A DNA stretch of 64,000 nucleotides, taken from contig BCKT01000011.1 in NCBI GenBank assembly GCA_003116875.1, positions 310,001-374,000 on the forward strand, read 5' to 3'. The translations under genes were made by a program, and so were the position numbers. Below, piece by piece: positions 36,279 through 49,600 of this stretch. Origin of the DNA: Takashimella koratensis (lineage: Eukaryota > Basidiomycota > Tremellomycetes > Trichosporonales > Tetragoniomycetaceae). The notes beneath the pieces were generated by a model. That model ran no database searches. It had not been told where the DNA came from and worked only from the letters and a program-made list of their open reading frames with translations. Position 1 is the first letter of the stretch; each line of letters opens with the position of its first letter.

Positions 36279-37619
36279 TTACTTTGAGGCAAGTCGATCG
36301 GAGTTCGTTCCGATCGCAGGCGGCGCTGCACCCGGCGGCAACGGCGACGGCGGGGACGGTGTGACTACTGTCGGGCCGTTCCCAGTGACCGGCGCTGAGA
36401 CCGTGGCTGTGGCAGATGCGAGCCCGCTTTCTGTGCTCGTTGGTGATGCGAGGTTGACAACGGCGCCGCCGGTTTTATCCTCCGCTGTGGGAGGTGAGGA
36501 GGACGACAAGACTGCGCCTGCTGTGGTAAGAGACAGCGGTGCGCGATCGGCCGCTGTTGATGTTGTCGAACCCGCTGCATCCGCTCCCACGGTCACTGGG
36601 AAATGGTATGTGACGCCCGAAGCGTCCGACGCGCTCTCGTACGCTGTCGAACCTATCTCACTCATCGTCTCGTGTGCTGCCAGACCGCCAGTGATAGAGT
36701 TAGCAGCGTCGCCGTTGATCGGGGAGGCGACGAGGTGCTGCGAAAGGCCGGCGAGGAGAGCTGCCGGGTTGAGTGGCGCAGAAGAGGGAGGTGGGACGGA
36801 GGGCGTGACGCTAGGCTTGGTACCGTCCGGAAGAGGGTCGTAGTACGCCATCTGTCGGCCACGGAGTGCGAACCTAGTCGGTGAAGGATAAAAAGTCAGC
36901 GCGGCTCCGTTGGGATGTGCGCGGTAGTTGCCAAGGCCGAACTGTCTCCAAGTACTCACCCGCACTTCTCGTAGAACTCTGCAGAGGGTGCACATCATTG
37001 TCAGCACTGTTCCGACGAACAGGGCAGAAGATCAAGTCAAGTCGCACACTCACTCGTCTTCTCCTCCTTGCAATCCAAAATCGTCTTGTAACACCCCAAC
37101 TCGCTCGCCATCTCTCTCAGCCCCGTTACCAATTTCAATCCCAACCCTCGTCCCTGCATATTCGGCGAAACCACGATATCTTCGATATGTCCCGCCGCTC
37201 CACCAGCATGAATGAACTTGCGCTCGACGAGCAGGGTTCCGGCTGCGACGATTTGGTCGGTAGTTCGGTCGACGAGGACGACGATGAAGTAGGTGTCGGA
37301 GCAAGATTGCATGGTCTTGAAGAGGGCGCTGTAGATGGAAGGAGCAAGGGCAGGGGAGGTGGTGAGTGTGGATAAGAGGCCAAAGTGGGATCGAAGGAAG
37401 TCGTCGGATGCGAGTGGGCGGACCTGCACAAGAGGAAGGTCGGGGATAGATGGTCGTTCAGAGAAACCAAGTCAGCGCTCATCAGTTTCTATTGTCGACG
37501 CTATGAGCCACACTCACGTGCAAGTCGCCCCCCACGCTCTCCTTGAACGAGGTCGGAATCCTGTCCGACGGGAAGAGGAGCACGAGTGCGCTCTCCGGTG
37601 TGAACTGTGGAGCAGGCAT
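36279..37619 (-). CDS. GNA1: Glucosamine-6-phosphate N-acetyltransferase (GNA1), long C-terminal tail
   Basis: GNAT enzyme that acetylates glucosamine-6-phosphate with acetyl-CoA on the way to UDP-GlcNAc, the precursor of chitin, N-glycans and GPI anchors. Exons read leftwards are 37619-37518, 37423-37054, 36978-36960 and 36873-36279, in phase, 361 residues if started at the ATG at 37619 (A at -3). Signatures: FLRSHFGLLSTLT, LVERKFIHAGGAAGHIEDIV, the acetyl-CoA loop NMQGRGLGLKLV, GCYKTILDCKEEKTKFYEKC, then GFALRGRQMAYYDP, where the family normally ends. About 180 extra Ser/Thr/Ala/Pro-rich residues follow, ending at a TAA. The 19-nt exon is a microexon. The start is the main doubt: the frame is open upstream into the RhoGAP gene and the splice phase matches, so this may be the C-terminal domain of a fusion rather than a separate gene. 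Confidence 0.88.
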
Positions 37620-40603
37620 AATCGGTTCCACGCTCTCTTCCGAGTCAGGTGCGGCCCTCGACTCTCCGTCTGTTTGGTTGGCACCTTCCTCGACTGGATC
37701 ATGAATAATCTGGAACCGAGTCCTCGAACTGCCCGGCAGCTCCTCTTCCGCAGCCGCGGGGCTCGCTTGTGCCCCCGTCGCTCCGACACCGCTCTGGTCT
37801 GGGGAGGTCGAGAATAAGAGGCCAGAGTATGAGATCATATCTTCGAGAACGGTATCTTTCTCCTGCGCAAGCGCCAAGACATTGCCGTCCGCGGGAAGCT
37901 GATCGGGCCCGAAAAGGACAGTGTTGAACACGACAGCGAGGTTCTTGGCGTCCATCTTGTTTTGCGCCGAGTGGGATTGGACGCGGGCAAGGTGCTCGAT
38001 AATCGCCCGGAACGTCGTTTGGTGGATGGGTTGAAGGCGACGAAGGCGTCCGCGAAGGATGCTAAAGTTGTTCTGAATGTGGCTTTCTGCAAGGAGATAT
38101 CAGCTGTGGTCTCAATGGCATGCTAGCGGTCGGCAGGGCCAAAGTGTCAAGCCTGTACTCACCGCGATTCTCGGTGAGCTTGACGCGCTCGCTGTGGGGC
38201 AGCGGGAACACGGGTTCAGGTAGTTCACGCAAGTACTGCTTTAGGACATTACACGCGCTATGCACATCGGTGCCCTTTGGGAACTCGAATTTCTCCTCGT
38301 CCAACTCGATATCCTGGATCATCTGAGTTGTCGTCAGTCATCAATCGATTTGTGATCTCGGGCGGTACCCTACCAATGCAGTCACTCACCTTTTGCACAT
38401 TGACGAGCCTTCCGCTGATTCTGTAGATTCCCTCGATATCCAGTCCCTTCTGATCGATCCACGCGACACACTTCTCCACAATCGCCGGTGGTCGTCCATG
38501 ATCGCCTCCTTCCCCTCTTGCGAAATCGTAGTCTGTCAGACTGATCCCAAATATCAACGACTTGCAAGGTCCGACATAGTAGTTGTCGTAGAGCACTGGT
38601 GCGGCAGTTCGTTGTGCTGACAAGAGTGCAGGTACGAGGCGGGATCGGAAGAGCATAGTGTCTGATTCAAGGTTGACGGCCTTGATCGCTGCTTTCGGTA
38701 CTTCCGTCGCCTGTGCCAAAGTGAGGTCGGTCGCGTGGATACTTGACATGCAGCTCGAGAGGACTTGAACGAGGGCGACGTTGAGCTCGTCGTTGAATTG
38801 CTGCAAGCTGGTCATCGCTGACTGCTGTAGCTTGTCTCGACGGAGCCGAAGCGACTCGAGGTGGAAGATACCCAGTCGATAAGCCTTGTCCGCATCTTCT
38901 GCCTCGCGTTTCGCTTTGACACCTTTCATGGCGGATCCACCGGACTTGTTGTGCGACCCACGCCGTTGCAGGCTCACACCTCCCAGACTCAGTCCATCAT
39001 CGCTAGCCGTAGCTGATCCCGTCCCACTTCCTCCCCCTGTCCCCCCTCCAAATATCCCGCCGTCTTCTCGCTCGTTCTTATCGCCTCCGAGGCGCTGCAT
39101 GATCGCACTGAACGACTTCTTCCCTTGAGCGGCAATATCGCTGAGGACCTCTTTTGACTTGAGGTCGACGACACCGCCGAGACCTGAGCCTGATCCAGCA
39201 CGGTTTCGATTCCCGCTGCCGACTTTGCGCTCAGGTGGGGGAGGTAAGGTCGTGGCGAACGAAATGGTGGAAGCTCCTGGTCCGCTTCCGGATCCAGAGT
39301 TGCCTTGCATGATCGAGGCGGCGTCGGTCTGGGCGGGTGATATATGTGGGTTACTGGACGCGGGCAAAGGACCTGTGATGGAGGGGGGCGAGAAGGGGTA
39401 TGGTTTCTCGTGGCTTGGCGAACCCTGTGGTGAGGATTCGGCAAGTAGCTTGGCCTGCATCATGACGGCGTTCTCTTGCCTCCGGTGGTCCTAAACGATA
39501 ACAACGTTGATGTTATCAGTTTTTCTGCTTTTCTGCCGTATTCGTCTCGCCCGTCGTACACCGGGCACCGGCAGACCTACCTCGAGGGCCTGAGTCTTGT
39601 TCATGTACGCCTTCTTCAACTTTGGAAGCCGGTTATACGCCTGATCGTCGTAGGCCTGAGGTTTGGTCAGCTGGGTCGTCTCTGCCAGCTACTCCGTTCT
39701 CGTACGATCACTTACATCCGTCGCAGACTTGAGATCCTCTTTGATTCTGAGCCGGATCCGACTTTGCGTCTCCTACGCGGTGCTCAATTTAGCACTGCCC
39801 CCCATTGGAAACATGACGTCTAGGTTCTCCACTTTGCGTTTCTTGCACACCGGGCACAGGGCTCACCTTGATTGTGTTCAAACGATTGACAACATCAAGC
39901 TTGAGCGCGTGAACGAGACCCTCTCGAGCTTGGACCTCTCGCTGAGTGTAGTCTCTGACTTCGACCCAGGCCTTTCGCACGGTGCCGGTCTGACCACGAT
40001 GCGCGACGCTGCAAGTTGGGTCGCACAAGTAACAGATGTCAGCTACCGCTCGCCGTTCCTCAAGACGCTACCAACGGCGTGCAAGATGTCGTGAACGGAG
40101 CCGTTAAGGATAGACGCCTCGACTATCAACTCACTCGTCGTGAAGTGCGTCTTGAGCTCGCACTTTGGCATAGAGCTTGTTCATACTCTCGATGTACTGC
40201 TGCTCAATCTTGATCCTGATCGGTGTCAGCACGATAAGCTCGCAGAGCGGCGGTGGGAGAATGTCTAACTCACCGTTCGTTGAAGAAGCCAATGATGGAT
40301 TCATCTAGACACTGTATCAGCTTTTCGTTCCTCACATTTTGACACCGGTCAAACATGGTATCTCCAGTTATCATGCTTACCTTCATACAGCTTTCGCTAT
40401 TGCCAAGCACAAACGTCAGCGCTGTTCCTAACTTTCTCCAATTGTCCAAGACTTGGATGGCCCCATTCCTTTCCACGTGCGCCAGTCGTATCAAAGCTGC
40501 TCACTTTGAATTCCCTCAGCAAACTCGCGTCCTGGTCTGACCCCTTGCGAGTCGGCGGGAGCTGTGGATTGGCTGTCCCTATCTCTGGGTAAGCGTAGGC
40601 CAT
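37482..40603 (-). CDS. F-BAR and RhoGAP domain protein (Rgd1-like), possibly fused to GNA1
   Basis: GTPase-activating protein for Rho GTPases with a membrane-bending F-BAR domain. Exons read leftwards: 40603-40505, 40431-40381, 40311-40274, 40215-40135, 40008-39867, 39772-39716, 39655-39581, 39490-38390, 38322-38163 and 38086 onward. The first half of the F-BAR is clear (GFFNERIKIEQQYIESMNKL, AWVEVRDYTQREVQAREGL, AYDDQAYNRLPKLKKAYMNK). A Ser/Gly-rich insert of about 150 residues follows, then the second half (AYRLGIFHLESLRLRRDKLQ). The RhoGAP domain shows GLDIEGIYRISGR (catalytic Arg), VLKQYLRELPEPVFPLP, and NKMDAKNLAVVFNTVLFGP. Read without the last splice it stops at 37482 after about 800 residues. 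With the donor at 37517 it runs in frame into GNA1 (about 1118 residues). The exon 1-2 junction is the least certain. Confidence 0.85.
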
Positions 40604-42160
40604 GGCGCCGTAGTGATTCTTCACAGTTTTTGTCTGGGAGCGTCTGGGTTGGACAGGTATTATATCGTTGATGAGGGAGGTGGTTGTGCCGAAGTGTTGA
40701 TGTGAGGAGGGTACGATGAGGGCGAGGAGGAGAGCGGCAATGTGTGATGCTGAGGCTAGATCAACGGGGCGTCCTTTGTACTGCTTCAAACAAAAAAGAC
40801 GTCAACAACGCTCACGAATCCAGTAGTGACTCGTCACTCGTCACTGGTTGTCGCAGTGAATCGCCGGTTGACCAAGTACGCGTGCGCAGCAATCTGCGCC
40901 TTCTTGCCTTCTTTCTGTATTTCTCTAAAACTCCCTTGCTTCTGTTGACGCTTCGCAGTATGTGCTATTCTTCGACTCGCTCTGTCCACGCTATTCAAAG
41001 ATCGACGCAGGCCCGGAAGAAGGCGAGAGAGGGAGGGGTTGCTGACGTCGGTGTATGCGGTCACCGCTGACTGACGCCGGCACGAAGAGGGCGGGTTTCA
41101 CACTGCGGGTGGGGCTAGACTGCGTCCTGTGCGGAGAAATGGGTGCCAAACTGCCAACACACCCGGTCGATAGTGGGTTAGACTTGGCGGTGGAGCAGAC
41201 CGCGAGCTGCAATAGAAGGGCACGGGCGGACTCGTCGGGAATTAGCAAAAAGTGTTTGAATGCAGGCGAGGATGTAGGAGTAGAGGGATAGAGAGGTGGG
41301 GGAGATGTTGAAGGGATGGGATGAGGTTGGGTGGCTAGCTAGTTGGATGTGGGTGCGGGTGTGTGTGTGTGTGTGTGTGTGGGAATGACAACGACCCGAG
41401 CGACACTCCGCACACCCTCCACTTGCACCGCTACCGCCAAGTTACGTAATCGCGGCTTGGCAGATCTCAACCTCGACACGGGATAGGAACATGCATGCGA
41501 CAATCTCGGATCCCCCTCTCTGACCATACCCACGACCCGGCGGAAAGGATAAGGATAACGACGACAAGGGCGTTCAGGTGCGGGAAGAGGAAGAGGGGAG
41601 GGGGCAAAGGATTGGAGAGAGGAGAAACACCTGCCAACGTTGTAGGTAGGGAGAGGAAGAGAGAAGGTACGACGGACTGGGGAACATGAAAATCAAAGAC
41701 CAAAGATAGAGTTTAGTATATAAAAGGTTTATCAAATTGTGTTGCTCTTCACAATCTTGGCAATGGGTTCCCGCGAGAGATAAACGGTGGTTAGAATACG
41801 AACGGGTTGGTTGGGAGGTATGTCGATGTAAACAAGACTAATCGCATGGGGGTTGAAAGGTGGGCGGGCGTTGTGTACACGAATCAGTCGCCTCTGCCGG
41901 GCCGACTAATGAAGGATATAAGAGACCTCTTGTGGGCTGATTCGACTGCGTTCCAAGTCGAGTCTGAACCAAGCCTGTTCCCTTCAACTTGCCACTCTTC
42001 ACATTGTCACTTCGTCGACTCTCGACGCTCGACCCGCCGCCCTCGCAATCTGTGCTCCTCCCTAGACTCTTCAACATCCCCGATATCAAGGCTTGACCCT
42101 TCCCATTTACCCCTCTCGCCCTCTGTCGCTCCCTCGTCGCGCATGTCTCGGTTTGCTCAT
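40604..42160. other. Intergenic region with (GT)n, no confident gene
   Basis: This region lies upstream of the RhoGAP gene and downstream of the casein kinase 2 gene. A minus-strand frame at 40991-41248 is open but starts with TTG and has no recognised content. It may belong to a 5' leader. A dinucleotide repeat lies at 41359-41381. A/T-rich sequence with TATAAAAGG near 41718 occurs upstream of no clear gene. Confidence 0.45.
41359..41381 (+). repeat. (GT)n microsatellite
   Basis: Eleven uninterrupted GT units follow GGGTGCGG. It is non-coding. Confidence 0.9.
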
Positions 42161-43891
<1,731 letters not shown>

Positions 43892-44391
43892 ATTGGACTG
43901 ATTCTCTGGAGTCTCGAAAAGGAGCGTGATGACTGGAACCCTCGAGGTTGGAGGTCAATATCGAGCTGACTTGAGTTCGTCCGCTTGGATCGACCTATGC
44001 TCTCAATATTTACCCTCTGCTAGCCTCTGGCGGTAGCGATGGGTGTTATCTGCGTGACTGAGGGTGCAGGTCTCAAGACGGAGGATTGTGCTGGCCGAGG
44101 AGAGGCCGAGGAAAGAAGGTGATGAGAGAAGTAGAGTGGATTGCGGAAGGGGGAATGCAGTGATGGGTATCGATACCGAGTCGAGAGCGATGGCGAGGGG
44201 GATGGATGGCAGTGTCCCGGCGGGGGTGAGAGGAGACGAGGGTGTGGACGAGAGTGGATGCGAGGGAGGGTCTGGGTGGTGTGGTGGATGATGGATATGG
44301 ATGGTTAATGGTGGATGGAGAGACAAGAGACGAGAGACGCGCATTCAAATGCAGAGTCGCAAAGATGCACCCACACACACCCTCACCCTCG

Positions 44392-44409
44392 CACACACAC
44401 ACACACACA
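44392..44409 (+). repeat. (CA)n microsatellite
   Basis: Nine CA units follow CCACACACACCCTCACCCTCG, an already CA-rich context. Non-coding. Confidence 0.85.
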
Positions 44410-45066
44410 GCCAGGGGAAAGGAAAGCGCCGAGTGTGGCACTTTTACCTCCAGACCCAAGAGCCATCCCAAGATCCACCTCCACCTTGCCTGTCCTCTGT
44501 CTCTGCTATGTAGCCAAAGACCATCGCAAGCCCAACGGCAGCCGCCCACGCCCCATGCAGACAGGTCTCAAGTCGCAATAGAGACTGGACCAAGAGGGGA
44601 GCCCGGTAGGTAAGAAGGTAAAGACGAAGAATGAGTTATGCATGGAGATAAGCTAGATCGGAGGCAAAGTCATGTCCTCGCCGGAGAGATGGAGAGATCG
44701 GGAATCGCGATTCCGAGCTAAGGGTGTCGATGAGATTTGATGATGACATGTTGACACGGACAAAATTTTGTACCATGAGACACCATGACGATTGTGGACT
44801 CTTCCGACCAACACGGTCTAGATCGAGCTCACTCAACAGCTCTTGCTATCCCGCCCTCCATCCCACACATTCGCTGCTCACTTCGCTGCCAATCGCCAAG
44901 ACGATGACCGCTGATCTCCCGGCATCGATCGGGTCGACACCCGCTCAATGAGATGTGGAAAGATCTCGTCTAACTCATACCAAGTATAAGATGAATCTCA
45001 GATGACCCTCACTTGTTTCTCGTCCCGTGCTCATTGTGTCATCGACTTGGCTCCACTCATGCTCTC

Positions 45067-45073
45067 TATAAAG
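45067..45073 (+). promoter_or_regulatory. Putative TATA box of the SDR gene
   Basis: TATAAAG in a CTCTATAAAGC context lies 187 bp before the ATG at 45260 and is followed by a C/T-rich stretch. Initiation about 30 bp downstream would exclude the in-frame ATGs at 45002 and 45059, supporting 45260 as the start. Confidence 0.4.
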
Positions 45074-45259
45074 CACACCTCCTTAGTCCCCTCACGTCTC
45101 TCTTCCCCATCATCCTTCATCACCACTTCAACTTGCTACTACTCTTCCTTCCGCACCAACCTACCTCGCCCTTCCATCACTACAGGCACTAACCCACCCA
45201 CCCCTATCCGCCGCCTCCAGCCTCTTGGGTCCACCTCCCCCCGCTCAGGATACAGCACG

Positions 45260-46517
45260 ATGCCTACTGTCCAGACTCTTTTCAACAATCGATACAAGGT
45301 GGACGACATGCCCGATCTCACGGGCAAGGTCGCGATCGTCACTGGTGGAAGTCGAGGTATCGGCGAAGGTATCGCTGAGGCGCTTGTCCAGAAGAACTGC
45401 ACGAGTAGGTTCGCTCGGACCGTATCTCCAAGCTTGTTCTTTGATCCATCCGTTCAAGTCCTACTCTGCTCACACCCTCTAGTCCACCTGATCTCCGCAA
45501 CCCCCGAACACGGCTCTGAAGCCATCTCACACCTCACTTCTCTCAATCCCTCTGCCCCATCTTTAGTCACTCACCACCCGGTTGACCTCGGTTCTCTCTC
45601 CTCCGTGCTTTCCCTCTCTCGTTCCCTTGCTTCCTCTTTACCACGCCTCGACATTCTCTTCCTGAACGCTGGGATCGGAGTCGCGCCGTTCGGCCTGACC
45701 TCCGATGGGCTCGGTAACCACTTTGCGATCAACCACCTCGCGGGGGTACTCATGACTGATGTTCTCCTCCCTAAACTCCGAGACACGGCCGCGAAGAAAC
45801 ACCAGGGGGGAGGCGGGGAAGAGGAGACGTTCTCGACTAGGATCGTTGCTCAGAGTAGCGAATTGCACCGCACGGCACCGAATGAGATCAAGTGCGAGTC
45901 CGTGGAAGAGATGAACACCGATATTGGCGCGAACACGCTCTATTCTCGGTCCAAACTCTTCAAGTAAGTCTTTAACTCCTTCTCACCCCTCTCTTCACCT
46001 ATCTTCGCATGTTTGTTGGGTCGTGTGTCCATGCTGACGTTCGTAGCATCCTATTCATCCGACAGCTCGCCCAAGTCCACCTACCGTCACTCACCTCCCC
46101 ATCCCCGATCCTCGCGCTGTCCGTCCACCCAGGCGGAGTCGGGACCGAGCAGATCCGCGGCGCTTCCGAGGCCTACGGTTTGCCCGGGAAAGTATTCGAG
46201 GCAGCTGCCTCGGTGCTGTTCAAGACAAAAGAGGAAGGGGCGGAGGCTGCGCTCTGGGCAGGAACGGGACAGAGTGTGGTCGGGAGGAGAGAGGAGGTGC
46301 AGGGGAGGTATTTCACAGAACCCGACGGAAAGGTGAGTTTAAAGATATTCATGAAGGCGATTCCCGAGTGCTGACTTTGACTGAATTTGTTGTTTGTTAC
46401 CGAGGACAGGTCGATACAGAAACGGACCAGGCGAAATCCGACGACCTAGCTCGCAAACTGTGGGATCTCAGTGTTCGCGTCATCAAGGACAAGACGGGCT
46501 ACGAAGTCCAGATGTAA
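45260..46517 (+). CDS. Short-chain dehydrogenase/reductase (retinol dehydrogenase-like)
   Basis: NAD(P)-dependent oxidoreductase of the SDR superfamily; substrate unknown. Exons 45260-45404, 45483-45963, 46047-46332 and 46410-46517 join in phase to 339 residues. Cofactor loop TGGSRGIGEG at residues 29-38, structural LFLNAGIGVAPF, and catalytic YSRSK (Tyr-x3-Lys) are all present, with VHPGGVGTEQIRG after the active site as in the RDH/WW-oxidoreductase group. The residues after the first intron (HLISATPEHGSEA) replace the usual basic NADP-binding strand, so cofactor preference cannot be read. No membrane anchor is evident. An upstream in-frame extension (from 45002 or 45059) is Ser/Thr/Arg-rich and presequence-like but probably untranslated because of the TATA box at 45067. 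It is tail-to-tail with VPS8. Confidence 0.9.
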
Positions 46518-46687
46518 ACCACATGCACACGAGTGTATGCTAAACTGTAAACCAAGCATGTATGACTTGAATGACGGTCGGTATCGTTGCTTTGTCACCA
46601 ACAAGAGCCCTTGGTTCGTCAGTCGGCTGAGAAGAAATGACTACTATCATGATGCATTATTTTGAACTCGTAGAGATGATGACTGTC

Positions 46688-49600
46688 TCAACAACTAGCA
46701 TGCTTGACTCTTCCGTCGGCAAAAACGAACAACCTCCCACTCCCCTCTACTCCTTTCCCACTTTTCGCGCGCTTCCCACTTGCTCCACCTTTGCCCTTCC
46801 CGGCAGCTCCGGGCCTCACACTCTCTTCGGAATCAATACACGACTTCCCACAGACCTCGCACTCTGTGTCCCTTTTCCAACTTGCCCATCCCTTTGACCG
46901 AGCACGTACGGCCTCTCCAAACGATTCTGCGGTATCTGCGCCCACTAGTCGGACGGAAAGACGTAGGACTTCCGTCTCGGTCGCGTACGAGTCGAGCATC
47001 CCACGTAAGATTGTCCGGAACTGCGCGTACGCCCGGCCACCGCGTGCGCTATTGGAGCTGTGTTTACCAACCCCAGCTGAAGCCGAGTCAGCGTCAAGGA
47101 CGGGGGAGGCATCGACGAGGCGCTTGAAGAGACGAGGGAAAGAGAGCGCGCCAGAGGTAGAAACGAGGGAGCCCAATGTCTCGTGTACTAGCGATTTAAC
47201 AGCCTCGAGTGCCAGTGGGCCAACTTGTTCGTCTTCGTGCGCAAAAGTAACCCTGGTTCGGTCGACTTGCTCGTGGTCGTCGTCGGGTCCGTCGGTGGTG
47301 TCGACGTTGAGTGCGCCGTTTTGTGGCCCCCGTGCACCATTGGACAAGGTCATCCCGCTCGTGCTGCGCCTGTGGGCCAGGTCGTCCGATTGCACTGCAG
47401 AGACGGCGTGGACGAGCTCGGTGATCGCGTGGAGGACAGTGTACCACATATCTTCGAGATCTACGCCCTCCTCACCTTTGGCACTGACCACCTCCGAAGG
47501 GGTACCTCGTTTTGCGCCTCCAATTGCCGCTGCAGTGCCTGAAGCCGTCGAGTGCTCTCGGCACAGCCTGACCGCCATGCGAGTCACCGCTCGTAGCTTC
47601 TCGATCGCGACATGAGCCCCACCCTCGTCTGCCTCCGCTACGGCATGCGCAAGGTCCGCGCCTCCAACCTGGATCGCATCATCGGCAACGCGTATAGCAG
47701 TCTTTGTCTGCCCGCTTCTGTCGAGCGCCCAGACCGCAGCGTCGGTCGCTCCACTGTCCTCAGATTGCGCAGCCAGGAGGGGAAGGTCGAAGAATCCACC
47801 TCCTCGCCGGTCCAGGAACGGCACGAGCGCCGACGAGTCGTGTTTACCCAACAACGAGACGTAGGCATGCCGCAACGTTAAAGGGAGAAGGGAAGGGGTG
47901 TGGGCCGGGTGAGGAGCATGGTGGTGCTCGTCGTCGGTGGGGTCGAGGAGGACACCGAGATATGCAACTTGTTTGTGTTCGGATGTGGAGAGGAAAGAGA
48001 CGGCGTTCTCGTGCAGCGACGGCATGGCGCGATCGAGCGTGGATGCGGTTTGGCGGACGGAAACGTCGAGGAGCTGGGGGAGAGCTTCACTTACAGCATC
48101 CACCACATCAGGCGGGATAGTGGTAGACCCGGCTTTAGTCTTGATGCTTGAGATCTTAACCACTCGCTCGATCTCGTCGAATACAGACTGGTCCGCGTCC
48201 GGGTCCCGTACCAACACTGAGATCAATTTTGTCCATTTGTGTTCCCGTTCGTACGCGCCTCGTAAGATTCTGAAGAACCCTGCTTTCTCGAACCGCGCCA
48301 GCATCGCGTCGGCATCGTGTGGGGTATATGCGGAGAGCAGAGATTCCGCAGCTAGCTGTCGGTCCTCGGTGGTGGATTGGTCTGAATCCTCAGAGAGGCT
48401 CACGAGAATCCGATGCAGCGTAGAGGGAGGGATGAAGATGAACTGAGGGTACTTTGGTAAATTCCGAGCGACAAAGATGTGTAAGAGGGTGATGTCGCTA
48501 GAGTGAAAAGGTGTGGATCCACCAGGTGTGGACGGAAGAGAATCGTCGACTCCAATATCGCCTTGGTCGGAACGGACGACCGGGTCCACGACTTCAAGCA
48601 TGAGATTGATGATGCTTTGTCGGTTCATGGCGCTTCTCCCGACGTCGTTGAGGTACGGATCTTCGAACGCGCCGTCCATCGCATGCAGGAATGCCTCTGT
48701 ATCGAAGCGCAGGAGCAGTCGGAGGTAAGGGTACGTTGGTTCCCCCCACACAGCATTGTCCCACTCTCTATCCCCCGTGAGCGAGCCGCCAGCAGTAGAT
48801 GGAGTCACCGCGCTCGTGCTGGTCAATATGGGCTCGCCACTTGCACCGCTCGGCCACGCGACAGTTCTGTCGGAGAAGACAAACGCGTACGCCTCTGCCC
48901 TCGCCCGCTCTGCTTCGACTTCTTCCAAGGCGTGACCGGAGGGATATGAGCACCCACACAGGATCGCCTCGAGGTAGGCATACAACTTGTATGCGCCCGG
49001 AGCCATACGCTCAAACATAGCGTCATCGTCCTCACCCCCTTTCCCGCCTCCGCCTCCACCGACAAGGGTAGGCCGTTCTGCCCTCGCCTTCTCGATCGCA
49101 CGAACAAGCGCGAGAAGTCGAACAATCGGGGCGACATAGTCTCCCATCGCCCGGGTGTAGACGTGGATCAAAGCGTCCCATAGTCCGTGTGACTCGCAAA
49201 GCGTTACCGCCTGGTTGATATCGAGTGCACTCGAGTCGGCGTGCCAGATAACAGCCTCGGCTAGCGCGTACTCGCCACTATCGTCGTGTTTCCGGATGAG
49301 CGCTTGGACGATATGTGGTGGGGCAGGGGGGAGTGTCCCTTCGAAGAACGCAGACTCGAGGCGACCTAGTAATATCCCTTGGATACCTACGTTCCCAAAG
49401 TGTTCGTATGCTTCGTCAAACAGTAAAGGTCCATCTGCCATCGCTACCGCGGCCTCGACACAGGCCGTCGCAAGCCCCTCGAACAACGTGGTGAGGTCAA
49501 CTCCCCGTCCGTCTGCGCTGTAATGCGTATCGTCCCTCATCCGTTCCTCTGAGAACGCCCAAGCAAGGCTCGCACGAATCAGCTCCCGCACCCTTCGGCC

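Larger units (their letters stand above)
43892..45259. other. Divergent region between CKA1 and the SDR gene
   Basis: This 1.4 kb holds the promoters of both genes, a (CA)n repeat and G/A-rich low-complexity sequence (44080-44340). No exon is convincing. The frame 45002-45259 is open into the SDR gene but lies mostly in its likely 5' leader. Confidence 0.5.

Noticed and set aside
36163..36843. 226-codon plus-strand open frame
   Set aside because: It lies opposite the low-complexity GNA1 tail; its Ala/Val/Thr-rich content is explained by the GC-rich codons of the other strand.
40047..40067. A 21-nt microexon candidate (VLRNGER) in the F-BAR region, flanked by AG and GT in the right phase
   Set aside because: It would leave a downstream intron of only 38 nt, shorter than any other intron accepted here, and the frame is intact without it.
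40991..41248. Minus-strand frame upstream of the RhoGAP gene
   Set aside because: It starts with TTG, has no recognised content and could not be joined in phase to a neighbour.
46704..47615. 300-codon plus-strand open frame
   Set aside because: It is antisense to the conserved Vps8 coding exon and shows only mirror composition.
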